Notes under the pieces: generated by a model
Told to the model about the DNA's origin: nothing
Database searches by the model: none
Seen by the model: only the letters and a program-made list of their open reading frames with translations
Made by a program: the position numbers and the translations under genes
Origin: a bacterium
GTDB taxonomy: Bacteria; Actinomycetota; Acidimicrobiia; Spongiisociales; ZC4RG35
Assembly: GCA_024638655.1 (NCBI GenBank)
Contig: JAHEJW010000006.1
Span: 46,520 to 110,519 of the forward strand
Direction of reading: 5' to 3'
DNA length: 64,000 nt
Part shown: in pieces, positions 54,788 through 62,828 of the stretch
Position numbering within the stretch: position 1 is the stretch's first letter
Layout: each line of letters starts with the position of its first letter

Positions 54788-55777
54788 ATGACGAAATTCG
54801 CCTACTTCTGTGGTCACGAGCAATGGCAGCCGGAGGACCTAGTAGAACATTCCGTTCTCGCCGAGAGAGCCGGGTTCGACATGGCAGTCGTATCCGAGCA
54901 CTTCCACCCGTGGGTCGACGACCGATCTGCCTCAGGTTTCGCATTCGCAACCATCGGTGCGATGGCCCAAGCTACCGACGGGTTGGAGTTCACAACAGGT
55001 GTTACCACTCCCCTCTTCCGATACCACCCGGGTGTAGTTGCCCAAGCAGCAGCGACTCTCGACCGGCTCTGTGGCGGGCGCTTCACTCTCGGAGTCGGCA
55101 CCGGTGAGAACATCAACGAAGGTCCGCTCGGCTATGAGTTCCCCAAGTACGCAGAGCGCAATGCACGAATGGGCGAAGCGCTGACCATCATGCGAAGTTT
55201 GTTGGACGGCGAGAAGCTCAGCTACGAGGGGGAGTACTACCAGACCAACCACGCCCGCCTCTACTCACCTCCGCTCGGGCCGGTACCGATTCTGATGGCA
55301 GCAGGCGGCCCGAAATCGGCGACGCTGGCCGGTGAGAAATCTCAGGGCGTGATCACTTCGGTCAAGGATCCGGCCGACACGATGGAGAAGGTCATTGAGC
55401 CGCTTCGCAAGTCAGCCAGTCGGCATGGACAGCCGGAACCAACTGTCTTGACCACACGCTGGTCGATCTTCGCCGAGGACGAGGACGAAGCCTGGGAGGC
55501 ACTCTTCTCCTGGCGAGGTCTGCGCGCCCCAGGGCGACTCGAGGCGGTCGACCCGGAAACGCTGAGAAGGAGGGCGGACGAACTGCCCCGAGACGAGGTC
55601 CTGGGACGCTACAGCTTGGTTTCCAGTCCCGAGGAGATCGTCGAGGTCTACCGCCCACTGGTCACCGAGCTCGGCGCCGATGTCGTCACATTTCAGATGG
55701 CATCTCTGGACCAGGCTGGGCTGATTGAGATGCTGGGCCGGGATGTGCTTCCGGCCATGGCCCAACTGAGCCACTAG
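54788..55777 (+). CDS. F420-dependent LLM-class oxidoreductase (FGD-like)
   Basis: FDMAVVSEHFHPWVDD, TTPLFRYHPGVVAQAAATLDRLCGGRFTLGVGTGENINE. Confidence 0.9.
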   Translation: MTKFAYFCGHEQWQPEDLVEHSVLAERAGFDMAVVSEHFHPWVDDRSASGFAFATIGAMAQATDGLEFTTGVTTPLFRYHPGVVAQAAATLDRLCGGRFTLGVGTGENINEGPLGYEFPKYAERNARMGEALTIMRSLLDGEKLSYEGEYYQTNHARLYSPPLGPVPILMAAGGPKSATLAGEKSQGVITSVKDPADTMEKVIEPLRKSASRHGQPEPTVLTTRWSIFAEDEDEAWEALFSWRGLRAPGRLEAVDPETLRRRADELPRDEVLGRYSLVSSPEEIVEVYRPLVTELGADVVTFQMASLDQAGLIEMLGRDVLPAMAQLSH

Positions 55778-56454
55778 CCGACTCGGGTTATCAGCTCAAC
55801 CAAGCGCAATACCGACTGAACGACTTCGGCCGGCTGATCTGGCCGTTCGGCCGCGACCAGCAGCGATGGGACAACTTCTCGCAGTTCTGACAGGACGAGA
55901 CGTGCGTCGGCAGTCTGAGCCGCCAACAGTCGCTCGACCGGGCCGACCATGCGGGGAGCCAGGCCGGGGGCGAACGAGGCAAACAAGTCGATGCGATAGC
56001 CCTCATTGTCGCGAGCCATCACCTCCCTCTCTCCCCCGGACTCGGGGATGATTCGCACGATTTCGTATTCGATGCCGTCGCGCTCCACTACCTCTCCTGG
56101 CTCGAGCTCCACGCTCTCGGTGAGAAACGAGCCGGCTCCCTGGGCGAAGCCTGCCCAGAAGTTGGCGACGATTGCCTGGTCGTTGCTTCGAATGGCGTCC
56201 GCCACCTGCCCGAAAGTGGCTCCCTCGGCAAGCGTGGCAAGGGCGGCCTGATTGGCCACGGCCAAGGAAACAGTCGAGTCGAAATCGGCGGCGCCGAGCG
56301 ACTCGATCAGCGCATCGACGGCTGATTCTGGGCTCTCGCCTCCGGGCCCCAGGGTGTCCGAGGTCTCACCGGGGTCCACCTGTCGGCACGATGCGAGCAT
56401 GACGGCCATGAACGCCACGATGGCCAGGCTCACCACCAGTCGAAGCCACCTCAT
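55774..56454 (-). CDS. Putative lipoprotein
   Basis: Signal peptide with lipobox LASC (MRWLRLVVSLAIVAFMAVMLASCRQ). Confidence 0.7.
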   Translation of the reverse strand: MRWLRLVVSLAIVAFMAVMLASCRQVDPGETSDTLGPGGESPESAVDALIESLGAADFDSTVSLAVANQAALATLAEGATFGQVADAIRSNDQAIVANFWAGFAQGAGSFLTESVELEPGEVVERDGIEYEIVRIIPESGGEREVMARDNEGYRIDLFASFAPGLAPRMVGPVERLLAAQTADARLVLSELREVVPSLLVAAERPDQPAEVVQSVLRLVELITRVG

Positions 56455-56464
56455 CCGCTTTCCA

Positions 56465-57004
56465 TCATGTTGCCCCGGCCACACGCCCGGGAAGCCTCCC
56501 TGTGCTAGCGACAGTTTCTCGTCGCTTCGCATCCTTCAAGCCGAGAGCCAGCCAGAGCCATGCCAAATAGGCGAGACCGGCGACCTCGAGAATCCACCTC
56601 CAGGGATCGCCGAGAGCCCTCTCCCAAGCTGCCTGCCAGAAGGGACCCGGGCTCGATGGAAGATCCCAACCAAGAAACGGCCACACGAACACCTCCTCGT
56701 TGAGCCACATCCCGTCCAACAAAAGGTGGAACAGCCAACCGACCCCGAGCGCCATCCATGCCCGACGACGACGACCTCTTCGCGTAGCAACCAGCACGAC
56801 TGACATATACGCGGAGACGGCGACCAGGGAGTGTGCCCAGAGCTCCGACGTGGAGAACCGCTCCGCCAGGACCAGAGTTCCGATCGGCATGTCGATCAGG
56901 TCCGGGATCAGCGCCCCCAGGAGTAGAAAACGGACGTCGACCTTCGGGTCGCGAAAGATCCACCTGAACAACCAGAGAGTTGCTCCTAGATGCCAGAACA
57001 GCAT
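56465..57004 (-). CDS. Membrane-bound metal-dependent hydrolase-like protein (YdjM/DUF457-like)
   Basis: LLLGALIPDLIDMPIG, ELWAHSLVAVSAYM, GVGWLFHLLLDGMW. Confidence 0.75.
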   Translation of the reverse strand: MLFWHLGATLWLFRWIFRDPKVDVRFLLLGALIPDLIDMPIGTLVLAERFSTSELWAHSLVAVSAYMSVVLVATRRGRRRRAWMALGVGWLFHLLLDGMWLNEEVFVWPFLGWDLPSSPGPFWQAAWERALGDPWRWILEVAGLAYLAWLWLALGLKDAKRRETVASTGRLPGRVAGAT

Positions 57005-57071
57005 GTTCGGTCTGACGGAGAGGCGGCCAGCTTCGTCACCCTTCCTGACCCGCCACCTCTTGGATTACCGA

Positions 57072-57779
57072 TCATGCAACGAGCAGACGGCGGCAGTGGA
57101 CACACCGGGGAAGGTCGTCCCTGAAGGCCTCTTCCTGCTCCGTTGGTGAGAGTGCCATGTGACAGCCTCCACACACCCCATGGTCGAAGGGCGCAATGGC
57201 GACGCCCTCTTTGATCCTCCGGAGCTTTTCGTACATCTCAACCAGCTCTTCACCGATGGGGGCGATAGCTTCCGACTTCCGCTCTTCCTTGCGGGCGATT
57301 TCGGCGTCGATTCGTCTCCATTGCTGCTTGATACCTGCCTCGAGCTCGGACCGCTCTTTCGACTCGACGTCTGTCTTGGCCTCGAGCCCCGCAACGGTTT
57401 CTCTAGCGGGATCGACTTTCTCGAGCTGCCCCAAGACCCGTTCCTCCAAGGCGTCTTTCTGACCCCTGAGGCTCTGTACCTCGAGCCTCTTGTGCTCGGT
57501 TTCTCTGCCGCTCATCCCGCCGGCAAACAGCCTCGTCTCGTGCTCGTCGAGCTTCAGCTCGAGGATCTCCAACTCCCCTTCGGCTTTGTCGAGCGCCAAT
57601 TCGAGTTCTCGCAGGTCGTCGCGAGCCTTTTGGAGTTCCTCCTCCAGGGAAGTCACTCTTTCATGTGCTTGCTTGTAGGACTCGAGCTCGGGAAGAGATT
57701 GGCGCTGCTCGAGTAGACGATCGATCTGGGTGTCTAGGACCTGGACGTCCAGGAGATCGGCGAGGCTGGTCAACTCCAT
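57072..57779 (-). CDS. Coiled-coil zinc-ribbon protein (CT398/DUF164-like)
   Basis: Long coiled coil followed by CGGCHMALSPTEQEEAFRDDLPRCVHCRRLL. Confidence 0.9.
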   Translation of the reverse strand: MELTSLADLLDVQVLDTQIDRLLEQRQSLPELESYKQAHERVTSLEEELQKARDDLRELELALDKAEGELEILELKLDEHETRLFAGGMSGRETEHKRLEVQSLRGQKDALEERVLGQLEKVDPARETVAGLEAKTDVESKERSELEAGIKQQWRRIDAEIARKEERKSEAIAPIGEELVEMYEKLRRIKEGVAIAPFDHGVCGGCHMALSPTEQEEAFRDDLPRCVHCRRLLVA

Positions 57780-57824
57780 GCGTCGTGATCACAGTAGCGG
57801 TGCGGCTTCGCCAAGTGCACCGCA

Positions 57825-58643
57825 TCAACTCCACGTGGTCGGATCGATCCCGGTCAGGTCATGGGTCACATCGGATATCTCGCTGACCATCCTCACCAGA
57901 GCCTCCATCCCGGGTCGTTCCGTCGCCACGTGCCCGGGATCGACGATTGCGAGACCCAGGTCAAGGGCTCTGACCGCCCGATGATGGGAAACATCACCGG
58001 TGACCAATGCATCTGCGACTTCCGCGGCCGCCTCGATGAAGCTGGCCCCCGAACCAGGCACAACTGCGAGCTTCTCGAGTTCGGTGCGCCGGTCGCCGCT
58101 CACCCTGAGCCCGTTGGATCCGAATGCGTCAGCCGTCATTGCGTCCAAAACACCGAGACTCCCGTCGAAATCGCCCACCCGACCGATAGGGGGGACTCTG
58201 CTCTCCTCAGCTCCCCCGAGTGGGGAGACGTCATCTCCCCCAAAGGGGGAGACGTGATCTCCCCCAAAGGGGGAGACGTCGAGCAGTTGATAGACCTTGG
58301 CCAGTGAGTCGGCTGTGCCCCCTTCTGCCATGTCGAAGTCAGTGTGGGTGACTACCAAGCTGATACCGGCTCTGATCAAGCGATAAGCCCGAGCCTGTGC
58401 CGAGCGACCCGTCACCAGCCGGTTGACCGGAGTGAACAACAGCGGGTGATATGTCACAAGCAGGTCGACCGGCTGCTCCTCCAGCCGCGCAACGACCTCT
58501 TCGTTGACCTCATGACACACCGCCACGCTCCCGACCTGTGCATCCGGGTCCCCCAGTTGCAGCCCGACAGGATCCCACTCGGGTGCTTCCTCCGGCTGGG
58601 TCAGTTCTGCGAGAGCCCGGGTTATCTCGGAGACGGTGGCCAC
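57825..58643 (-). CDS. NIF3/YbgI-like dinuclear metal centre protein
   Basis: EAPEWDPVGLQLGDPDAQVGSVAVCHEVNEEVV...LLVTYHPLLFTPVNRLV...VVTHTDFDMAEGGTADSLA...VTGDVSHHRAVRALDLGLAIVDPGHVATE. GTG 58643 preferred. Confidence 0.92.
   Translation of the reverse strand: MATVSEITRALAELTQPEEAPEWDPVGLQLGDPDAQVGSVAVCHEVNEEVVARLEEQPVDLLVTYHPLLFTPVNRLVTGRSAQARAYRLIRAGISLVVTHTDFDMAEGGTADSLAKVYQLLDVSPFGGDHVSPFGGDDVSPLGGAEESRVPPIGRVGDFDGSLGVLDAMTADAFGSNGLRVSGDRRTELEKLAVVPGSGASFIEAAAEVADALVTGDVSHHRAVRALDLGLAIVDPGHVATERPGMEALVRMVSEISDVTHDLTGIDPTTWS
58209..58280 (-). repeat. Three 24-bp tandem repeats, each with a CTCCCCC-AAA-GGGGGAG-type palindrome, in frame inside the NIF3 gene
   Basis: AGCTCCCCCGAGTGGGGAGACGTC / ATCTCCCCCAAAGGGGGAGACGTG / ATCTCCCCCAAAGGGGGAGACGTC; encode the 8-aa repeat VSPFGGDH/VSPFGGDD/VSPLGGAE. 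Confidence 0.9.
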
Positions 58644-58695
58644 GGCGGGGATCGTAATGTGGTTCTCACTTCGTGAAGTCCGTCGAGGTTGAACA

Positions 58696-59742
58696 ATGCG
58701 ACCTTTGATAACAGCCAACGCCATGACCTGGTCACCGCCTGAGCACTGGGAGCGCTTCATCGTCATCGACTCACACACTGGCGGCGAACCGTTCCGTGTG
58801 GTTGTCGACGGGCTACCTGACCTGGTGGGCGACGACGTGATCGGGATGCGTCGTCATGCGCAGACTCATCTCGACCGTTACAGGAGGATCCTCACCTGGG
58901 AGCCGCGAGGACACGCCGACATGTATGGAGGATGGTTGGGACCACCTATCAGGTCGGACAGTGACATGTCGGTGTTGTTCGTGCACAACGATGGATTCTC
59001 CACCATGTGCGGTCACGGCATAGTCGCTTTGGCCAAGGTGGCAGTCGACACCGGCATCGTGGAAGCGATCGAGCCTGAGACCAAGCTTCGCATCGACACC
59101 CCCGCAGGTCAGGTGACAGCCGTCGCCGAGGTGGAAGGCAAGACTGCCGGACTCGTGACTTTCCGAAACGTCCCGTCTTTCGTCGCCGAGCTCGAAGCGT
59201 CAGTGCTCGTGCCGGACCACGGTGAGGTGCGCTACGACCTGGCGTTCGGCGGGGCCTTCTACGCATACGTGGATGCCGGCGAAATCGGCCTAGACGTGCT
59301 CGAGGATTCCGCGGCTCTCATCGAAGCGGGGCGGGCGATAAAGGCCGCTATCTCAGAGACTCGCGTGATCAGTCACCCAGAATCCCACGACCTCGGGTTC
59401 TTGTATGGGGTGATCTTCACCGGGCGCCCCATCGACCCGGCCAATCGGCATCGCAGCGTTTGTGTCTTCGCCGATGGGGAGCTCGATCGCTCGCCGACCG
59501 GCACCGGAGTTAGCGGAAGCCTGGCGATCCTCCATGCGCTAGGGCAGATCGACACGGGTGAGATGATCAGCGTGGAGAGCATCGTCGGAAGTGTGTTCGG
59601 TGGCAAGGTCATCGGCCAGACGACCGTCGAAGGTCGAGCATCGGTGATTCCGGAGATCTCTGGCACAGCTCACATCACCGGCCGCGCCGAGTTTTGGGTA
59701 GATCCGGCTGATCCCCTGGGCGAAGGCTTCTTTCTTCGTTGA
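58696..59742 (+). CDS. Proline racemase-family protein, likely trans-3-hydroxy-L-proline dehydratase
   Basis: DSHTGGEPFRVV, STMCGHGIVAL (first Cys), DRSPTGTGVSG (second Cys replaced by Thr). Confidence 0.9.
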   Translation: MRPLITANAMTWSPPEHWERFIVIDSHTGGEPFRVVVDGLPDLVGDDVIGMRRHAQTHLDRYRRILTWEPRGHADMYGGWLGPPIRSDSDMSVLFVHNDGFSTMCGHGIVALAKVAVDTGIVEAIEPETKLRIDTPAGQVTAVAEVEGKTAGLVTFRNVPSFVAELEASVLVPDHGEVRYDLAFGGAFYAYVDAGEIGLDVLEDSAALIEAGRAIKAAISETRVISHPESHDLGFLYGVIFTGRPIDPANRHRSVCVFADGELDRSPTGTGVSGSLAILHALGQIDTGEMISVESIVGSVFGGKVIGQTTVEGRASVIPEISGTAHITGRAEFWVDPADPLGEGFFLR

Positions 59743-59748
59743 AACGGG

Positions 59749-61446
59749 CTAACGGGAGTATTCCACCCTCAGTGGCTGGGCCGGCTCTTCGATGACACAG
59801 CCAGGGATGGTGAGAGCGAAGCAAGCCCCGCCAAGACGCTCCGACTCGCGATAGTGGGCGATGCCGCCATGCGACTCGGCAACCGCTCGCACGATTGCAA
59901 GGCCGATGCCAAGTCCGGGGGTGGTTGCGTTGAGACGATGGGCCCCACGCTCGAATCTATGCCAGATGGCCGACTCGAATTTCGTCGGCACTCCCTCTCC
60001 GTTGTCGTGGACCTCGATGACGAGGTCCTCGCCCTCGACCCGCGTGTGCACGATGACCCGGTCACCGCCGTAGCGAATCGCGTTGGATAGGAGGTTGCTC
60101 AGAGCCTGCTGAAGTCGATCACCGTCTACGAGGACATGCACGTCGCCGGCCACGCGCTCGTCGATGCGCGTGCCGTCTGCTTCGACGCTGCGAAGTGCCG
60201 ACATGACGACGTCCGAGACCATCACCTCACTCAGGCGAAGTGGGAGCGAGCTCGTGTTGCCCCGGGCAAGCATCACGAGATCGTTGACGAGCCTGCTCAT
60301 GTGCCGAGCTTCACCCGAGGCTTCGGAGATCATCTCCCGCCGGGCATCTTCGGGGAACTCGTCCTGTGTGTCGTTCAAGAGGGTGAGGTATCCCACGATC
60401 GCAGTCAAGGGTGTCCTCAACTCGTGACTCACCGAAGCCACCAACTCGGACCGCTGCACCTCGACTCGCTGCCGATTGCGATGAATCTCGTACACCTGCC
60501 TCAGGAAGATGATGGCACCGATGAGAATCAGGGCATCCAGGAGAATCACGTCGTCGGAATCGATCACCGATGATCGGTACCTGACGACATGGGTGGCGAG
60601 TAGAGCAGACGCCAACACGTAGGGCCATATCATCGCCCAGACGGGGGCCGAACGATCCGGATACTCGCGACGCGCCGGCACGATGTCCACGACGGACGCT
60701 GCCAGCACCATAAGGGTCACCGCGAGCAGCAGCAGTGGCCAGGAGGGCTGAGCTTCAGCGAATGTCCGTCCCACCCCGCGGCTGAAGTAGGTGAAGTCCG
60801 ACAAGACCTGAATCGTCATCCCCAACGCCACGGCCACGAGCCGAATGTCGAAGTGGTAGTTGCTGCGGCGGATGACCATGATCATCAGACCGACCACGAT
60901 GGCGATGTCGAGGATCGGATAGGAGATACCGATGGCCGTCTCGATGCCCGACGCCATTCGAACTTCGATCAGATCGTGAAGGAAGGCTGTCCACACCAGG
61001 GCACTGAGGGCTACTCCACCGACGAGCGCGTCGAGAAGGGTGGTCACCCAATGGGACCCGCCCGCATCGATGCGGGCCAGACGCACAAGAGCCACCAGCA
61101 GGATCCCATAGCCGGAGAGGAAGAACACATCGAGAGCACCAAATGCCGGCGGGTCGCCTACGAGTGTCGACCACACTCCGAAAGCCAGCACGCCTCCAGC
61201 AGCTGTCAGTATGGCAACCCCATACAACGACCATGCCCGCCGCTCGCGCGGTTCCAGTCTTCGAGCCCGACGCACAGCCAGAACCCCGGCAGCGACTTGG
61301 CCGACCAGCAATGCGGCGAAGCCAAGCGTCTCACCGGTCTCAGGGATCCCGATGACCAGGATGAGAGCGATGATCAATAGCACGATGACCGGGCCAGGCA
61401 CAAGCCATCGACGTGCCGACATGAGAGACTCGAGGGGCAACCCCAT
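59749..61446 (-). CDS. Membrane sensor histidine kinase
   Basis: Multi-TM N-terminus; SVSHELRTPLTAIVGYLTLL (H box), SNLLSNAIRYGGDRV (N box), VHDNGEGVP, GLGIGLAIVRAVAESHGG. Confidence 0.94.
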   Translation of the reverse strand: MGLPLESLMSARRWLVPGPVIVLLIIALILVIGIPETGETLGFAALLVGQVAAGVLAVRRARRLEPRERRAWSLYGVAILTAAGGVLAFGVWSTLVGDPPAFGALDVFFLSGYGILLVALVRLARIDAGGSHWVTTLLDALVGGVALSALVWTAFLHDLIEVRMASGIETAIGISYPILDIAIVVGLMIMVIRRSNYHFDIRLVAVALGMTIQVLSDFTYFSRGVGRTFAEAQPSWPLLLLAVTLMVLAASVVDIVPARREYPDRSAPVWAMIWPYVLASALLATHVVRYRSSVIDSDDVILLDALILIGAIIFLRQVYEIHRNRQRVEVQRSELVASVSHELRTPLTAIVGYLTLLNDTQDEFPEDARREMISEASGEARHMSRLVNDLVMLARGNTSSLPLRLSEVMVSDVVMSALRSVEADGTRIDERVAGDVHVLVDGDRLQQALSNLLSNAIRYGGDRVIVHTRVEGEDLVIEVHDNGEGVPTKFESAIWHRFERGAHRLNATTPGLGIGLAIVRAVAESHGGIAHYRESERLGGACFALTIPGCVIEEPAQPLRVEYSR

Positions 61447-61486
61447 GGGGTTTGTTGTCGGCAGAGACCGACGCTCTATTTAGCCG

Positions 61487-62767
61487 CTAATTGTCACGAA
61501 AGCCTGAAGGCTCCTCGACTGAATCCACGTCGACGACGATCTCGGTTTCACCAAACAACTCCAGGCGTGTGTCATTCAGACATACGAGCATGTCTTCGAC
61601 TTGGGCGAGGGACAGGTCGAGGGTCACTGTGAATCTCAAGCCGGCATGACCGTAGGGAACCACCGGGAACCCTGCTCCGTTCAGGAAGTAGCCCTTGTCG
61701 CGCATCGCAGACGTCAGCCGCATCATGTCCTTTACGTCACCGACGTCGAGGAACCACAAGGGCGTCTCATCTAGCGAGGCCAACTCGAGACCCATTTCGC
61801 CTGCCAGCTTGTTGACCAGTCGCATCCGCTCCATCAGATGCTGTTGCTTCTCGGTGATCTCGGGGCTCAAGAAGATGTCCGCCGAGGCGATAGATGCACC
61901 GAGGTTGGGTGGCGGTATCGGGCCCCCAAAGGTCAATGCCGGACCGCACAGCTCGATGTCCTCGACAAACTCGGCGTTGGTGGATGCGACGACTCCACCG
62001 ACTGACCCGAATGACTTGGCAAGACCCACGATCACCACCACGCGATCGTGCCATCCCACGCGCTCGAGGTACTGACCTCGTCCGTGCTCCCCTGCCCACC
62101 CGAAGCCATGAGCGTCGTCGACATAGAGATGAAGACGCTCATGGCGATCGATGAGATTCATCAGGTCCTCAGCGGGAGATGTATCGCCCCCCATCGAGAA
62201 GACCCCGTCCGTCATGTACCAGATACGGCGCGATTCCGAGTCATCGGCGATGACCGACTCGAGGAGATTGATGTCGTTGTGAGCCATCGGCGTCACCGAT
62301 ACCCCACCTGCCTGAAGCATCTGGGTCGCCGTCATCACCGAAGAGTGAGTCTGTGCATCAACGAGCACCCGATCCCCGGGCATCACCAGCACTGGCAGAG
62401 CGGTCAGGTGACCCAGAGTCGTGGTGCCCGTGATGACGACGCCGGCCCCGAAGATGCTCTGCATCCTCTCTCGGAGCTCGCCGTAGAGTGGCACGGCTGT
62501 ATAGGCGATCGACGACGAGTAGGAGGCACCGTACTTGTCCACCGCCTCCTTTGCTGCGACCTTGACCCTGGGATCGTCGCCCAGACCCAAATAGGAGCAC
62601 AGCCCGAAGTTCAGTACGCGATCCCCCCTCAGAGTCATCGAGTCACCTCTGAACTGCTCGTCGCCTATCAGTTGCCGGGACAATCCCGCCTCACGCATAT
62701 CGAGCGCGATTCGCTTGAAGACTCGAAGTAGTCGATCGGCTCGAGTTGGGCTGAGTGCTTTTTCCAT
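61487..62767 (-). CDS. Alpha-oxoamine synthase family PLP enzyme (KBL/BioF/SPT-like)
   Basis: NFGLCSYLGLGDDPRVKVAAKEAVDKYG, HLYVDDAHGFGWAGEHGRG, IVGLAKSFGSVGGVVAS. Confidence 0.9.
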   Translation of the reverse strand: MEKALSPTRADRLLRVFKRIALDMREAGLSRQLIGDEQFRGDSMTLRGDRVLNFGLCSYLGLGDDPRVKVAAKEAVDKYGASYSSSIAYTAVPLYGELRERMQSIFGAGVVITGTTTLGHLTALPVLVMPGDRVLVDAQTHSSVMTATQMLQAGGVSVTPMAHNDINLLESVIADDSESRRIWYMTDGVFSMGGDTSPAEDLMNLIDRHERLHLYVDDAHGFGWAGEHGRGQYLERVGWHDRVVVIVGLAKSFGSVGGVVASTNAEFVEDIELCGPALTFGGPIPPPNLGASIASADIFLSPEITEKQQHLMERMRLVNKLAGEMGLELASLDETPLWFLDVGDVKDMMRLTSAMRDKGYFLNGAGFPVVPYGHAGLRFTVTLDLSLAQVEDMLVCLNDTRLELFGETEIVVDVDSVEEPSGFRDN

Positions 62768-62828
62768 GGAGGAGTACCAGTAGACCGCCCAGTTAAATCT
62801 AGGTCGGGCTGGCGCATACGTCGCGTCA

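Noticed and set aside
58209-58280. Possible CRISPR-like or phage repeat array
   Set aside because: Only three contiguous 24-bp units without spacers, in frame within a NIF3 gene.
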